From NCBI RefSeq assembly GCF_003001935.1, contig NZ_PVNG01000003.1:372001-436000 (forward strand): a stretch of DNA of 64,000 nucleotides, in the 5' to 3' direction. The number at the start of each line of letters is the position of its first letter. The stretch's first letter is position 1. Below are positions 27,344-36,255 of the stretch, piece by piece. The position numbers were made by a program, and so were the translations under genes. This DNA is from Nonomuraea fuscirosea. GTDB taxonomy: Bacteria > Actinomycetota > Actinomycetes > Streptosporangiales > Streptosporangiaceae. The notes beneath the pieces are model-generated. The model ran no database searches. It was not told where the DNA came from and was given only the letters and a program-made list of their open reading frames with translations.

Positions 27344-27712
27344 GTGAGCCCCGTCCGCCGCTGTTCCCGCACCGCCTGCAGCCAGCCTGCCGTCTTCACG
27401 CTCACGTACGTGTACGCCGACTCGACCGCTGTTCTGGGCCCCCTGGCGACGTACGCGGAGCCACATTGTTATGACCTGTGCGCCGAACATGCCGAGCGGC
27501 TGACCGCTCCCCGCGGCTGGGAGGTGGTTCGGCTGCCGACGGACGGCGCCTCGCCCAGCTCCGACGATCTCGAGGCGCTGGCCAACGCGGTCAGGGAGGC
27601 CGCGCGGCCGACGCCGTCCGGCGGTGGTGAGCCGGTCGGTCAGGGCGTCGAGGTCGGCCGTCGCGGGCATCTGCGCGTTCTGAGATCGGCCCAGCAGCAC
27701 CGCGACCGGTAG
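27344..27712 (+). CDS. DUF3499-family zinc-binding protein (Rv3258c type)
   Basis: A 122-residue protein of unknown function, conserved in actinobacteria next to phosphomannomutase. Likely zinc ligands are Cys7, Cys12, Cys42, Cys46 and His49 (CSRTAC, then HCYDLCAEH). The C-terminal 35 residues are variable. GTG at 27344 is chosen since it starts right before the conserved Cys motif; no ribosome site is visible, so leaderless translation is possible. The gene lies 43 bp upstream of the phosphomannomutase on the same strand and is probably in the same operon. Its role in mannose metabolism is not known. Confidence 0.78.
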   Translation: MSPVRRCSRTACSQPAVFTLTYVYADSTAVLGPLATYAEPHCYDLCAEHAERLTAPRGWEVVRLPTDGASPSSDDLEALANAVREAARPTPSGGGEPVGQGVEVGRRGHLRVLRSAQQHRDR

Positions 27713-27755
27713 GCTCCCTGTGTAAGGCGGAACCGACCTAGGGCGGAGCTGGAGA

Positions 27756-29105
27756 GTGGGCGACCTCGCCAAGATCTTCAAAGCGTACGACGTTCGCGGA
27801 GTGGTGCCCGACGAGCTGGACGAGCCGGCCGCCGAGGCCGTGGGCGCGGCGTTCGTCGAGGTGACCGGCGCCGGATCGGTCGTCGTCGCGCACGACATGC
27901 GCGAGTCGTCACCCCCGCTGGCCGAGGCGTTCATCCGCGGGGCCCGTTCGCGCGGCGCCGACGTCGTGCACGCCGGGCTGGGCTCGACCGACCTGCTCTA
28001 CTACGCCAGCGGCAGCCTCGGGCTGCCCGGCGTGATGTTCACCGCCAGCCACAACCCGGCCCGCTACAACGGCATGAAGATGTGCCGGTCGGGCGCGGTG
28101 CCGATCGGCGGCGACACGGGGCTGACCGAGATCCGCGACCGGGCGGCCGAGCTGCTCGGGGCCACGTTCGCGCCGGGCGGCTCGGTGATCGGCAAAGACC
28201 TGCTGACCGGCTACGCCGACCATCTGCGTACGCTGGTCGACCTGCGGGGCATCCGGCCGCTGAAGGTCGTCGTCGACGCGGGCAACGGGATGGGCGGCCA
28301 CACCGTGCCGGCCGTGTTCGACGGGTTGCCGATCGAGCTGACCCCGCTCTACTTCGAGCTCGACGGGAACTTCCCCAACCACGAGGCCAACCCGCTGGAG
28401 CCGCAGAACCTGGTGGATCTGCAGCGCGCGGTGGTCGAGCGCGGCGCCGACCTGGGGCTGGCCTTCGACGGCGACGCCGACCGGTGCTGGGTGATCGACG
28501 AGCGCGGCGAGTCGGTCTCGCCCTCGGCGGTCACGGCGCTGGTGGCGGCGCGCGAGCTGGCCAAGCATCCCGGCGCGACGATCATTCACAATCTGATCAC
28601 GTCGCTCGGCGTGCCGGAGATCGTCCGCGAGCACGGCGGCGTCCCGGTGCGCACGCGGGTCGGGCACTCGTTCATCAAGGCCGAGATGGCGCGCACCGGC
28701 GCCGTCTTCGGCGGCGAGCACTCCGCCCACTACTACTTCAGGGACTTCTGGTTCGCCGACTCCGGCCTGCTGGCCGCGATGCACGTGCTGGCCGCGCTGG
28801 GCGAGCAGGACAGCCCGCTGTCGCAGGTGGTCGGGGCCTACTCGCGCTACCACGCCTCGGGCGAGGTCAACAGCGCGGTGTCCGACCAGGCCGAGGCGCT
28901 GCGGCGGGTACGCGAGGAGTTCGCCGGGCGCGGGGAGTTCGACGAGCTCGACGGGCTGACCGTGACCGGGTCCGGCTGGTGGTTCAACCTGCGTGCCTCC
29001 AACACCGAGCCGCTGCTCAGGCTGAACGCCGAGGCGGCCGACGAGACGAAGATGACGGCGATCAGGGACGAGGTCCTCGCCATTGTGGGAAAGGTGTCAG
29101 AGTGA
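27756..29105 (+). CDS. manB: Phosphomannomutase / phosphoglucomutase
   Basis: A 449-residue alpha-D-phosphohexomutase converting mannose-6-P to mannose-1-P (and likely glucose-6-P to glucose-1-P). The catalytic phosphoserine loop [13 protein letters not shown] is at about 96-108 with Ser98; the magnesium loop FDGDADR has Asp238, Asp240 and Asp242; the sugar-binding loop is [10 protein letters not shown]; and the phosphate-binding loop near the C-terminus is [11 protein letters not shown]. All are intact. GTG at 27756 follows GGAGCTGGAG. Its stop overlaps the start of the Trm112-like gene (GTGA), and that gene overlaps the isomerase, forming a coupled three-gene unit. Synteny matches Rv3257c. 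Confidence 0.94.
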   Translation: MGDLAKIFKAYDVRGVVPDELDEPAAEAVGAAFVEVTGAGSVVVAHDMRESSPPLAEAFIRGARSRGADVVHAGLGSTDLLYYASGSLGLPGVMFTASHNPARYNGMKMCRSGAVPIGGDTGLTEIRDRAAELLGATFAPGGSVIGKDLLTGYADHLRTLVDLRGIRPLKVVVDAGNGMGGHTVPAVFDGLPIELTPLYFELDGNFPNHEANPLEPQNLVDLQRAVVERGADLGLAFDGDADRCWVIDERGESVSPSAVTALVAARELAKHPGATIIHNLITSLGVPEIVREHGGVPVRTRVGHSFIKAEMARTGAVFGGEHSAHYYFRDFWFADSGLLAAMHVLAALGEQDSPLSQVVGAYSRYHASGEVNSAVSDQAEALRRVREEFAGRGEFDELDGLTVTGSGWWFNLRASNTEPLLRLNAEAADETKMTAIRDEVLAIVGKVSE

Positions 29106-29269
29106 AGATCGACGACTGGCTGCTGGAGATCCTGGCCTGCCCGGCGTGCAAGGCGCCGCTGCGTGCCGAGACCGAGGCGGAAGAGCTGGCCTGCACCGGA
29201 TGCGGGCTGATCTATCCGGTCAGGGATGACATCCCGGTTCTGCTCGTCGACGAGGCCAGGAAGCCGTGA
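29102..29269 (+). CDS. Trm112-like zinc-ribbon small protein
   Basis: A 55-residue protein with two CxxC pairs, Cys13/Cys16 and Cys31/Cys34, in the Trm112p-like fold ([15 protein letters not shown], then [18 protein letters not shown]). Related YcaR/Trm112-like proteins bind zinc and often activate partner enzymes. Here it sits between the mutase and isomerase genes with 4-bp overlaps at both ends (29102-29105 and 29266-29269), so it is translated in step with them. It may stabilise or regulate one of these enzymes; this is an inference from coupling. The same pattern occurs in other actinobacteria. Confidence 0.85.
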   Translation: MKIDDWLLEILACPACKAPLRAETEAEELACTGCGLIYPVRDDIPVLLVDEARKP

Positions 29270-30372
29270 CCTGGGAGCCGGAGCGGCTCGACGACCAGCG
29301 TCATCTCAGTGAGGGCGATCCCTCGGGCATGCTGCCGGCGGTGGCCGGCGCGGCGGCCCACGTACGCACCGGCTATCGCAACGCGATCGAGGCCCGGGTG
29401 GACCGCCTGGCCGGCCAGGGGCGTCCCCGCGCCATCGTGGTCGCCGGCATGGGTGGCTCGGGCATCGCCGGCGACATGCTGGCGGCGGTGGCCGGCAACG
29501 GCGCCCCGCTGCCGATCGTGACCGTGCGCTCCTACCAGCTCCCCGGCTGGGTGGGCGCCACCGACCTGGTCATCGCCGTCTCCGGCTCGGGCGACACCGA
29601 GGAGACGCTGTCCGTCGCCACCCAGGCCGTGCGGCGCGGCTGCACGCTGCTCGGCGTGGGCGCTCCCGGATCGCCGCTGGAGGCCGTCGCCACCCAGGCG
29701 TCGGCCGTCTACGTCCCGGTGCCGGTCAGCGGGCAGTCCAGGGCCAACCTGTGGCTGCTGGCGATTCCGCTGATCGTGGCCGCCGTCGAGCTGCGGCTGG
29801 TGACGGCGGAGCCGGATCTGTTCGAGCGGGTGGCCGCGACGCTGGAGGACATGGCGAACCGGTGCCGGCCGGCCAGCGAGTCGTTCATCAACCCGGGCAA
29901 GTCGCTGGCGATGGACCTGGCCGAGTCCGTACCGATGATCTGGGGCTCCTCGCCGTCCACGGCCGTCGCGGCGCACCGGCTGGCCGGCCAGCTGCACGCC
30001 AACGCGAAATATCCCGCCATGCACGGCGAGCTGCCCGAGGCCGGTCACCTCCAGGTCGCGGCCCTCGACGGGCCGGTGGCCGAGCGCGACATCTTCGCCG
30101 ACGTCTCAGGACGCTCGCTGCGGCTCGTGATCCTGCGCGACGTCGAGGAGCACCCCCAGGTGACGCGGCGGCGCGAGGCGTCGCTCAGGCTGGCCCGCGA
30201 GCGCGGGGTGCCGGTCAGCGAGCTCATGGCCGAGGGCGTGCACCCGCTGGAGCGGATGGCCACGCTCATCGGGCTCGGCGACTACGCCAGCACCTATCTG
30301 GCACTGGGTTATGCCATCGATCCCACCCCCGTGTCGGCGATCACTGAACTGAAGGCCAGAATTTCGCAATAG
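29266..30372 (+). CDS. SIS-domain phosphoglucose/phosphomannose isomerase
   Basis: A 368-residue two-SIS-domain isomerase of the archaeal-type bifunctional PGI/PMI family (Rv3256c position). It would interconvert fructose-6-P with mannose-6-P and glucose-6-P. The N-terminal SIS domain has [15 protein letters not shown] and the Ser-rich phosphate loop [12 protein letters not shown]; the C-terminal active region contains [21 protein letters not shown] with the conserved Glu/Arg. Together with manB and manC it completes a route from central metabolism to GDP-mannose. GTG at 29266 overlaps the upstream stop. The gene ends 51 bp before the cation transporter. Confidence 0.88.
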   Translation: MTWEPERLDDQRHLSEGDPSGMLPAVAGAAAHVRTGYRNAIEARVDRLAGQGRPRAIVVAGMGGSGIAGDMLAAVAGNGAPLPIVTVRSYQLPGWVGATDLVIAVSGSGDTEETLSVATQAVRRGCTLLGVGAPGSPLEAVATQASAVYVPVPVSGQSRANLWLLAIPLIVAAVELRLVTAEPDLFERVAATLEDMANRCRPASESFINPGKSLAMDLAESVPMIWGSSPSTAVAAHRLAGQLHANAKYPAMHGELPEAGHLQVAALDGPVAERDIFADVSGRSLRLVILRDVEEHPQVTRRREASLRLARERGVPVSELMAEGVHPLERMATLIGLGDYASTYLALGYAIDPTPVSAITELKARISQ

Positions 30373-30423
30373 GATCCCCTTCCACAGGCCTTTGCAGTTG
30401 ATCTTTATGAGTGGAGCAGATCG

Positions 30424-31362
30424 GTGAGCGCGAGCGGCGGAACTAAAGCGATCATTGCGGCATTGTCCGCGAACTTGGCCATCGCCGTGGCCAAGTTCGT
30501 GGCCGCGGCCTTCACCGGATCGTCCTCGATGCTGGCGGAGGGCATTCACTCGGTCGCCGACTCGGGCAACCAGGTGTTGCTGCTGGTGGGTGGCAAGAGA
30601 GCGGCCAGGGCCAGCACCAAGGAGCATCCGTTCGGATACGGGCGCGAGCGTTACTTCTACGCCTTCGTGGTGGCCGTCGTGCTGTTCACGATCGGCGCCG
30701 CGTTCTCGATTTACGAGGGCGTGCACAAGCTCTCCGATCCGCATCCGGTGGAGGCGCCGGCCTGGGCGTTCGGCGTGCTGATCTTCGCGATCATCGCCGA
30801 GGGATTCTCGTTCCGTACGGCGATCAGGGAATCGAACACCGTGCGCGGCAAGCAGTCCTGGGTCTCGTTCATCCGCCGCTCCAAGTCGCCCGAACTGCCC
30901 GTCATCGTGCTGGAGGACCTCGGCGCGCTGCTCGGTCTGGTCTTCGCGCTGTTCGGCGTGGCGATGGCGGTCATCACCGGCGACGGCCGCTGGGACGGCG
31001 TCGGCACCCTGATGATCGGCGTGCTGCTGGCCGTGATCGCGATCGTGCTGGCCGTCGAGATGAAGTCGCTGCTCGTCGGCGAGGGCGCCGCGCCGGAGAT
31101 GGAGAGCCGCATCAGGGCCGCCCTGGAAAGCGCGCCCGAGGTGGCGCGGGTCATCCACATGCGCACGCTGCACCTGGGGCCCGAAGAGCTGCTGGTGGCG
31201 GCAAAGATCGCGGTCGAGCACAACGAAACGGCGGCGGAGGTCGCCCACGGCATCGACGAGGCGGAGCGCCGCATCAGGGACGCCGTGCCGATCGCCCGGG
31301 TGATCTACCTGGAGCCCGACCTCGACCGCCTGCGCTCCGGCAACGCCTCCACCTCCGCCTGA
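30424..31362 (+). CDS. Cation diffusion facilitator family transporter
   Basis: A 312-residue CDF-type divalent metal exporter, probably for Zn2+ or a related ion by proton antiport. The transport site motif HSVADSGNQ lies in helix 2 (about residue 40) and a second acidic site VLEDLGALLG in helix 5 (about 162); a cytoplasmic alpha-beta domain follows at about 225-300. The metal specificity cannot be read. GTG at 30424 is close to GGAGCAGATCG. It is 51 bp downstream of the isomerase on the same strand and may belong to the same transcript, but its role with the mannose genes is unclear. Confidence 0.85.
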   Translation: MSASGGTKAIIAALSANLAIAVAKFVAAAFTGSSSMLAEGIHSVADSGNQVLLLVGGKRAARASTKEHPFGYGRERYFYAFVVAVVLFTIGAAFSIYEGVHKLSDPHPVEAPAWAFGVLIFAIIAEGFSFRTAIRESNTVRGKQSWVSFIRRSKSPELPVIVLEDLGALLGLVFALFGVAMAVITGDGRWDGVGTLMIGVLLAVIAIVLAVEMKSLLVGEGAAPEMESRIRAALESAPEVARVIHMRTLHLGPEELLVAAKIAVEHNETAAEVAHGIDEAERRIRDAVPIARVIYLEPDLDRLRSGNASTSA

Positions 31363-31477
31363 CCACCTCGCCGCCGCCTGGCCACCTCGCGTTGCGCAGA
31401 TCTCCGCGCGGCGCGAGGTCTGCTCAGCGGTGACGGGGCTGCGCTCGGGCGGCGGCTGGCCAGGCGCAGGGCTCTGC

Positions 31478-31810
31478 TCAGCGGTGGCGGAGCAGGCGCA
31501 GGGCCTTCTCCTTCTCGAAGTCGAGCGCCCTGCGGGGCACCTGGATGCGCCCGATGCGCACCCCCAGGTCGCGTACGGCCGCCGCCACCGCCGGGTCGCT
31601 CAGCACCCGCAGCGCGAACGCCAGCTCGGCCGGCGAGACGTCGAACCGTTTCTCCAGCTCCACGCCCTGGGCCACCGCGGACAGCTCGTCCGGCCCGAAC
31701 CGGCGATGGGCCCCCTGCTCCCGCACCGGCGGCAGCAGACCGAGAGCCTCCCGGTATCGGAGCATTCGCGGGGACATGCCGAGTCGCTTGGCCGCTTCCG
31801 TGATGCGCAT
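31478..31810 (-). CDS. MerR-family transcriptional regulator
   Basis: A 110-residue regulator. The winged-helix DNA-binding part is at the N-terminus (MRITEAAKRLGMSPRMLRYREALGLLPP) with a wing HRRFGPDELSAV. The C-terminal half is short and has no cysteines, so it is not a metal sensor of the classical type. It is divergent from ahcY across 101 bp; an imperfect dyad TCTTACGTCAGA at 31819-31830 and a direct repeat of TTCTTAC sit close to its own start, as expected for autoregulation. It could control ahcY, but this is untested. Confidence 0.82.
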   Translation of the reverse strand: MRITEAAKRLGMSPRMLRYREALGLLPPVREQGAHRRFGPDELSAVAQGVELEKRFDVSPAELAFALRVLSDPAVAAAVRDLGVRIGRIQVPRRALDFEKEKALRLLRHR

Positions 31811-31911
31811 TCTTACATTCTTACGTCAGATTCCGACTACCTGGGGTGCGACCGCGTACGAGGGCCGCCTAAACTCGTCGCGACAACATCAGTGACGCGA
31901 GGGGAAACCCG

Positions 31912-33339
31912 ATGGACTTCAAGGTCGCCGACCTTTCACTTGCCGACTTCGGCCGCAAGGAGATCCGGCTCGCCGAGCACGAGATGCCCGGCCTCATGGC
32001 GGTCCGCAAGGAATTCGCGGCCTCCCAGCCCCTCCGCGGCGCGAAGATCATGGGCTCCCTGCACATGACCATCCAGACCGCCGTCCTCATCGAGACGCTG
32101 GTGGCGCTCGGCGCCGAGGTGCGCTGGGTGAGCTGCAACATCTTCTCCACCCAGGACCACGCCGCCGCCGCCGTGGTGGTCGGCCCCGACGGCACCGTGG
32201 ACGACCCGCGCGGCGTGCCGGTCTTCGCCTGGAAGGGCGAGACGCTGGAGGAGTACTGGTGGTGCACCGAGCAGGCGCTGACCTGGCCTGACGGCGACGC
32301 CCCCAACATGATCCTCGACGACGGCGGCGACGCCACGCTGCTGGTGCACAAGGGCGCCGAGTACGAGAAGGCCGGCGCCGTGCCGCCCGCCACCGCCGAC
32401 GACCCGGAGGAGTGGCACGTCATCATCGACCTGCTCACCCGCACGGTCGGCGCCGACAAGCGGTGGACCCGGATCGCCGAGAGCATCAAGGGCGTCACCG
32501 AGGAGACCACGACCGGCGTGCACCGTCTCTACGAGATGCACAAGAACGGCCAGCTCCTCTTCCCGGCGATCAACGTCAACGACTCGGTCACCAAGTCGAA
32601 GTTCGACAACAAGTACGGCTGCCGCCACTCCGTCATCGACGGCCTCAACCGCGCCACCGACGTGCTGATCGGCGGCAAGGTCGCGGTGATCTGCGGCTAC
32701 GGCGACGTCGGCAAGGGCTGTGCCGACGCGCTGCGCGGCCAGGGCGCCCGGGTCATCGTCACCGAGATCGACCCCATCTGCGCGCTCCAGGCGGCCATGG
32801 ACGGCTTCCAGGTGACCACGCTGGAGGAGGTCGTCGGCATCGCCGACATCTTCGTCACCTGCACCGGCAACTTCAACATCATCACCGCCGCGCACATGGC
32901 GCAGATGAAGCACCAGGCGATCGTCTCCAACATCGGCCACTTCGACAACGAGATCGACATGGCCGGCCTGGCCAAGCTGCCCGGCATCGTCAGGAACACC
33001 ATCAAGCCGCAGGTCGACGAGTGGGTCTTCGCCGACGGCCACTCGATCATCGTGCTGGCCGAGGGCCGCCTGATGAACCTGGGCTGCGCGACCGGCCACC
33101 CCAGCTTCGTCATGTCCAACTCGTTCACCAACCAGGTGATCGCGCAGATCGAGCTGTTCACGAAGACGGCCGAATACCCGATCGGCGTCTACACGCTGCC
33201 CAAGCACCTGGACGAGAAGGTGGCCCGGCTGCACCTCGACGCGCTGGGCGTGAAGCTCACCGAGCTGACCAAGGAGCAGGCCTCCTACATCGGCGTCCAC
33301 GTCGAGGGCCCGTACAAGTCCGACCACTACCGGTACTAG
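31912..33339 (+). CDS. ahcY: S-adenosyl-L-homocysteine hydrolase (long type)
   Basis: A 475-residue NAD-dependent enzyme that splits S-adenosylhomocysteine into homocysteine and adenosine, relieving product inhibition of methyltransferases. Key residues: His in HMTIQTAV, Asp in DDGGD, Glu in EETTTG, Lys and Asp in [11 protein letters not shown], the NAD loop [14 protein letters not shown], and the C-terminal NAD-clamp KSDHYRY. It has the internal insertion seen in mycobacterial and many bacterial long-type enzymes. ATG at 31912 follows GAGGGG with good spacing. A strong terminator follows. Synteny matches Rv3248c. A second, shorter paralog lies immediately downstream. Confidence 0.96.
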   Translation: MDFKVADLSLADFGRKEIRLAEHEMPGLMAVRKEFAASQPLRGAKIMGSLHMTIQTAVLIETLVALGAEVRWVSCNIFSTQDHAAAAVVVGPDGTVDDPRGVPVFAWKGETLEEYWWCTEQALTWPDGDAPNMILDDGGDATLLVHKGAEYEKAGAVPPATADDPEEWHVIIDLLTRTVGADKRWTRIAESIKGVTEETTTGVHRLYEMHKNGQLLFPAINVNDSVTKSKFDNKYGCRHSVIDGLNRATDVLIGGKVAVICGYGDVGKGCADALRGQGARVIVTEIDPICALQAAMDGFQVTTLEEVVGIADIFVTCTGNFNIITAAHMAQMKHQAIVSNIGHFDNEIDMAGLAKLPGIVRNTIKPQVDEWVFADGHSIIVLAEGRLMNLGCATGHPSFVMSNSFTNQVIAQIELFTKTAEYPIGVYTLPKHLDEKVARLHLDALGVKLTELTKEQASYIGVHVEGPYKSDHYRY

Positions 33340-33351
33340 ATCTTCCTCAGA

Positions 33352-33392
33352 GATGGCTCCGGGAGCTCGTCTCTCGGAGCCATCCGTTTTTT
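33352..33392 (+). terminator. Rho-independent terminator after ahcY
   Basis: A 14-bp stem (33352-33365 with 33371-33384, one G-U pair), 5-nt loop, and TTTTTT at 33387-33392, 12 bp after the ahcY stop. It is the best intrinsic terminator in the window and should separate ahcY from the downstream paralog. Confidence 0.88.
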
Positions 33393-33526
33393 CATCTTTT
33401 ACGGCGGGCCAGGTTACCCGCACGCGCCGACGCCACCTCCGTCCGTCATGGCCGGTCGTGAAGGCTCACGGGCCGGGCGCCGTGACGACGCGTAATCTTG
33501 GCCGTGTTCTTCGGTGGGGGCTGGCC

Positions 33527-34762
33527 ATGGATCTCAGTGCGAGCGGTGAACGGCAGATCTCCTGGGCTGCCCGGTCGATGCCGGTGTTGACCGCGATCGG
33601 TGAACGGTTCTCCCTCGAACGCCCGCTGGACGGGCTGAAGATCGCTGCCTGCCTGCACGTCACCGCAGAGACGGCCGTGCTGATGGGGGCGCTGAAGGCG
33701 GGCGGCGCGCAGATCGCGCTGGCCGCGTCCAACCCGCTGTCCACGCAGGACGACGTCGCCGAGGCGTTGCGCGGCTACGGGATCGCGGTGCACGCGCGGG
33801 CCGGGGTGGATCGGGCCGCCTACTACCGGCACATCCACCAGGCGCTCGACCTCGCGCCCGACCTCGTGCTGGACGATGGCTGCGACCTGGTCAACATCCT
33901 GCACACCGAGCGGACCGACCTGCTCGACGGCGTGAGCGGCGGCTGCGAGGAGACCACGACCGGGATCATCCGGCTGCGGCAGATGGCGGCCGAGGACGCG
34001 CTGCGGTTCCCCGTGGTGGCCGTGAACGACACCCGTACCAAGCGCATGTTCGACAACCGGTACGGCACCGGCCAGTCCACGCTGGACGGCATCATGCGGG
34101 CCACCAACACCATGCTGGCGGGCCGGACCGTGGTGGTGGCCGGGTTCGGCTTCTGCGGGCGCGGGGTGGCCGAGCGGGCGAAGGGCTTCGGCGCCCGGGT
34201 GATCGTGACCGAGATCGACGCGGTCAAGGCGCTCGACGCCACCCTGCAGGGCTACGAGGTGCGGCCGATGGCGCAGGCCGTGCTGCTCGGCGACCTGTTC
34301 GTCACCGTGACGGGCAACCGCGACGTGATCAGGGCCGAGCACCTGGCGGCGATGAAGGACGGCGCGATCCTGGCCAACGCGGGGCACTTCGACGTGGAGA
34401 TCGACGTGCGGGCGCTGGACGAGCTGGCCTCCGAGGTGCACCGCGGGGTCCGGCCCAACACCGACGAGTACGTCATGCCCGACGGCCGCCGCCTGCTGCT
34501 GCTCGCCGAGGGCCGCCTGGTCAACCTCACCGCCGCCGAGGGGCATCCGGCGGCCGTCATGGACATGTCGTTCTCCGCCCAGGCGCTGGCCGTGGCCTGG
34601 CTGGCCGGTGAGCGGGCCGGCCTGGAGCCGGGGGTGTACGACGTTCCTGAAGAGATCGACCACGAGGTGGCCAGGCTCAAGCTGGCCGCGGCCGGCATCG
34701 GCATCGACGTGCTCAACCCCGAGCAGGAGGACTACCTGCACTCCTGGCGCGTCGGATCGTGA
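33527..34762 (+). CDS. S-adenosyl-L-homocysteine hydrolase, short archaeal/Thermotoga type
   Basis: A 411-residue second SAH hydrolase. Active-site residues are conserved: HVTAETAV, DDGCD, EETTTG, NDTRTKRMFDN and NAGHFD. It differs from ahcY in lacking the internal insertion, in YGTGQSTLDG where the long type has [10 protein letters not shown], in GFGFCGRG at the NAD loop, and in ending EQEDYLHSWRVGS with no Lys-x-x-His-Tyr-Arg-Tyr C-terminal clamp. These traits are those of the shorter enzymes of archaea and Thermotoga. ATG at 33527 follows GGTGGGGG. It has its own transcription unit after the ahcY terminator. Substrate could be SAH or a related ribosyl-homocysteine. Confidence 0.87.
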   Translation: MDLSASGERQISWAARSMPVLTAIGERFSLERPLDGLKIAACLHVTAETAVLMGALKAGGAQIALAASNPLSTQDDVAEALRGYGIAVHARAGVDRAAYYRHIHQALDLAPDLVLDDGCDLVNILHTERTDLLDGVSGGCEETTTGIIRLRQMAAEDALRFPVVAVNDTRTKRMFDNRYGTGQSTLDGIMRATNTMLAGRTVVVAGFGFCGRGVAERAKGFGARVIVTEIDAVKALDATLQGYEVRPMAQAVLLGDLFVTVTGNRDVIRAEHLAAMKDGAILANAGHFDVEIDVRALDELASEVHRGVRPNTDEYVMPDGRRLLLLAEGRLVNLTAAEGHPAAVMDMSFSAQALAVAWLAGERAGLEPGVYDVPEEIDHEVARLKLAAAGIGIDVLNPEQEDYLHSWRVGS

Positions 34763-34875
34763 ACGCGATCGTCAGCGCCGGCCCTCTCCCGCGCAGGTGA
34801 GGGCGACCTGCTCTGAGCGCGGGCGCCCGCGGCAGGGGCTGCCGCGGACGCCTCGCGGGCTTCTCCGGGCGACCT

Positions 34876-35301
34876 CTACCAGACGACCCGGTCGACGGTG
34901 TCGTTCAGCGGGAGCGGCTCCTCCAGGTGCTGGCCGGGGAAGAGCGGGCGGGGGCGGCCGCCCTGCTCGTCGACCAGCAGGGCGACGCCCGCCGTGCGGT
35001 TGGCCCAGGACGAGACGTTGTCGGCGGCGGTGGGGCCGCCGGACCCGTACATGGGCAGCCAGTGCAGGTCGACGACGTAGCCCGCGCCGATGCCGTACGC
35101 CGGGCCGGAGAAGCCGTAGTCGCGGTAGAGGCACAACGTGCCGGGCGGGCACGGCTCGCCGTCGCCGAGCTGGATCACGCCCGGCGGGAGCTGGGCGGCG
35201 ACGGCGGGCGGCGCGGCGGGCAGGGCGGTGACGCCGGCCAGGGCCGCGGCGGCGGCGGTGACGATCAGGGCGCGGGCGAGTGCGGTGCTCAGGGACGGCA
35301 C
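34876..35301 (-). CDS. Secreted peptidase inhibitor I36-like protein
   Basis: A 141-residue secreted protein. The signal peptide is about residues 1-36 (Ala-rich, ending AVAA). The mature part has the beta-gamma-crystallin-like pattern of the I36 (SMI) family: CPPGTLCLYRDYGFSGPAY, with two Cys likely joined, then NVSSWANRT and a final DTVDRVVW. The founding member is a Streptomyces metalloprotease inhibitor, but many relatives have no proven inhibitory role. It converges on the short SAH hydrolase gene. No operon partner is evident. Confidence 0.75.
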   Translation of the reverse strand: MPSLSTALARALIVTAAAAALAGVTALPAAPPAVAAQLPPGVIQLGDGEPCPPGTLCLYRDYGFSGPAYGIGAGYVVDLHWLPMYGSGGPTAADNVSSWANRTAGVALLVDEQGGRPRPLFPGQHLEEPLPLNDTVDRVVW

Positions 35302-35454
35302 GATGCCTCCTCGGGGGCGGTTCGGTACTGACGCCCCACACTCTCGTGCACGCAGCGCGATCGGATAACTACTCAGGGTGATGTATTGCCGTAGCGTGCG
35401 GGTGACGCACGACCCACCGCCATGACCTGCGAAGACGTTGTAGGCTCGCGGGCT

Positions 35455-36090
35455 TCACGGCGCCCGCTGCAGCTCCTGCATGCGCCGGATCTCCGCCGCC
35501 TGGGTCACGCTGACGTCGCTCGCCAGCTCCTCGATCCGGATGTGGATCCCGCCGCCCAGCACCTGCTCGGACATCTTGATCGCCCCGAGGTGGTGGTTGA
35601 TCATGAGCTGTAGGAACAGCTGGTCGAAGGCCTTGCCCGTGGCCGCCTTCAGCGCCTCCATCTGCTCCGGCGTGGCCATCCCCGGCATGCCCTCGTGCGC
35701 CGCGTGATGGTCGGGCACCTTCTGCTCCTGCTCCCGCAGCCACGAGGTCATGAACTGGATCTCCGGGCCCTGTGCGGCCTTGATCCGGTCGGCCAGGCTC
35801 TTGAGCTTCGCGGACTCGGCGCGGTTGGGGGCGAGCAGGGCCATGTCCATGGCCTGCCGGTGGTGCACGATCATGTCCTGGACGTACTTCACGTCCGCCG
35901 CGTTGGGCGTCTCGGAGGGCACGGCGGTGGCGGCCTCGCCCGGTGACAGCGTCCTGGCCTGCTCGCCCGGACGGCCCGGCGCGATCACGGGGGCGGTCGA
36001 GTCGGCCCGTGGAGCCTGGGGCGCCGTACTGGAGGTGCAGCCGGTGAGGACGACGACCAGGCTCGCGATCACGATGAGCGCAGCGCGCAC
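35455..36090 (-). CDS. DUF305 lipoprotein
   Basis: A 211-residue lipoprotein: signal MRAALIVIASLVVVLTGC with lipobox LTGC, so Cys18 would be lipidated. The DUF305 domain covers about 60-211, with two helices bearing paired histidines (MIVHHRQAMDMA and LMINHHLGAIKMSE) and Met/His-rich DHHAAHEGMPGMAT between them. Such four-helix proteins are thought to bind metal or an oxidised cofactor, often copper, outside the cell. It is divergent from the first LVIVD gene; DUF305 and LVIVD genes are often paired in actinomycetes, pointing to a common process. Confidence 0.84.
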   Translation of the reverse strand: MRAALIVIASLVVVLTGCTSSTAPQAPRADSTAPVIAPGRPGEQARTLSPGEAATAVPSETPNAADVKYVQDMIVHHRQAMDMALLAPNRAESAKLKSLADRIKAAQGPEIQFMTSWLREQEQKVPDHHAAHEGMPGMATPEQMEALKAATGKAFDQLFLQLMINHHLGAIKMSEQVLGGGIHIRIEELASDVSVTQAAEIRRMQELQRAP

Positions 36091-36255
36091 TCAACCTCCT
36101 GACTGACTCGGTTCAGAATGCGCACTCTAGGTGATAAGGCCGCGGAAGAAAAGAGGGCGAAGCGTGACAAAAATTGACACGTTGGACGCTGGTCACGGAA
36201 GCGAAGAAAGGTGAGGATTACCTAGATTTATGCCCCCTTTATCGGAGGTTCCCGC

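Noticed and set aside
31811..31911. SAH riboswitch upstream of ahcY
   Set aside because: Only 101 bp between MerR and ahcY; the conserved SAH-riboswitch core was not seen, and most of the space is used by the two start regions.
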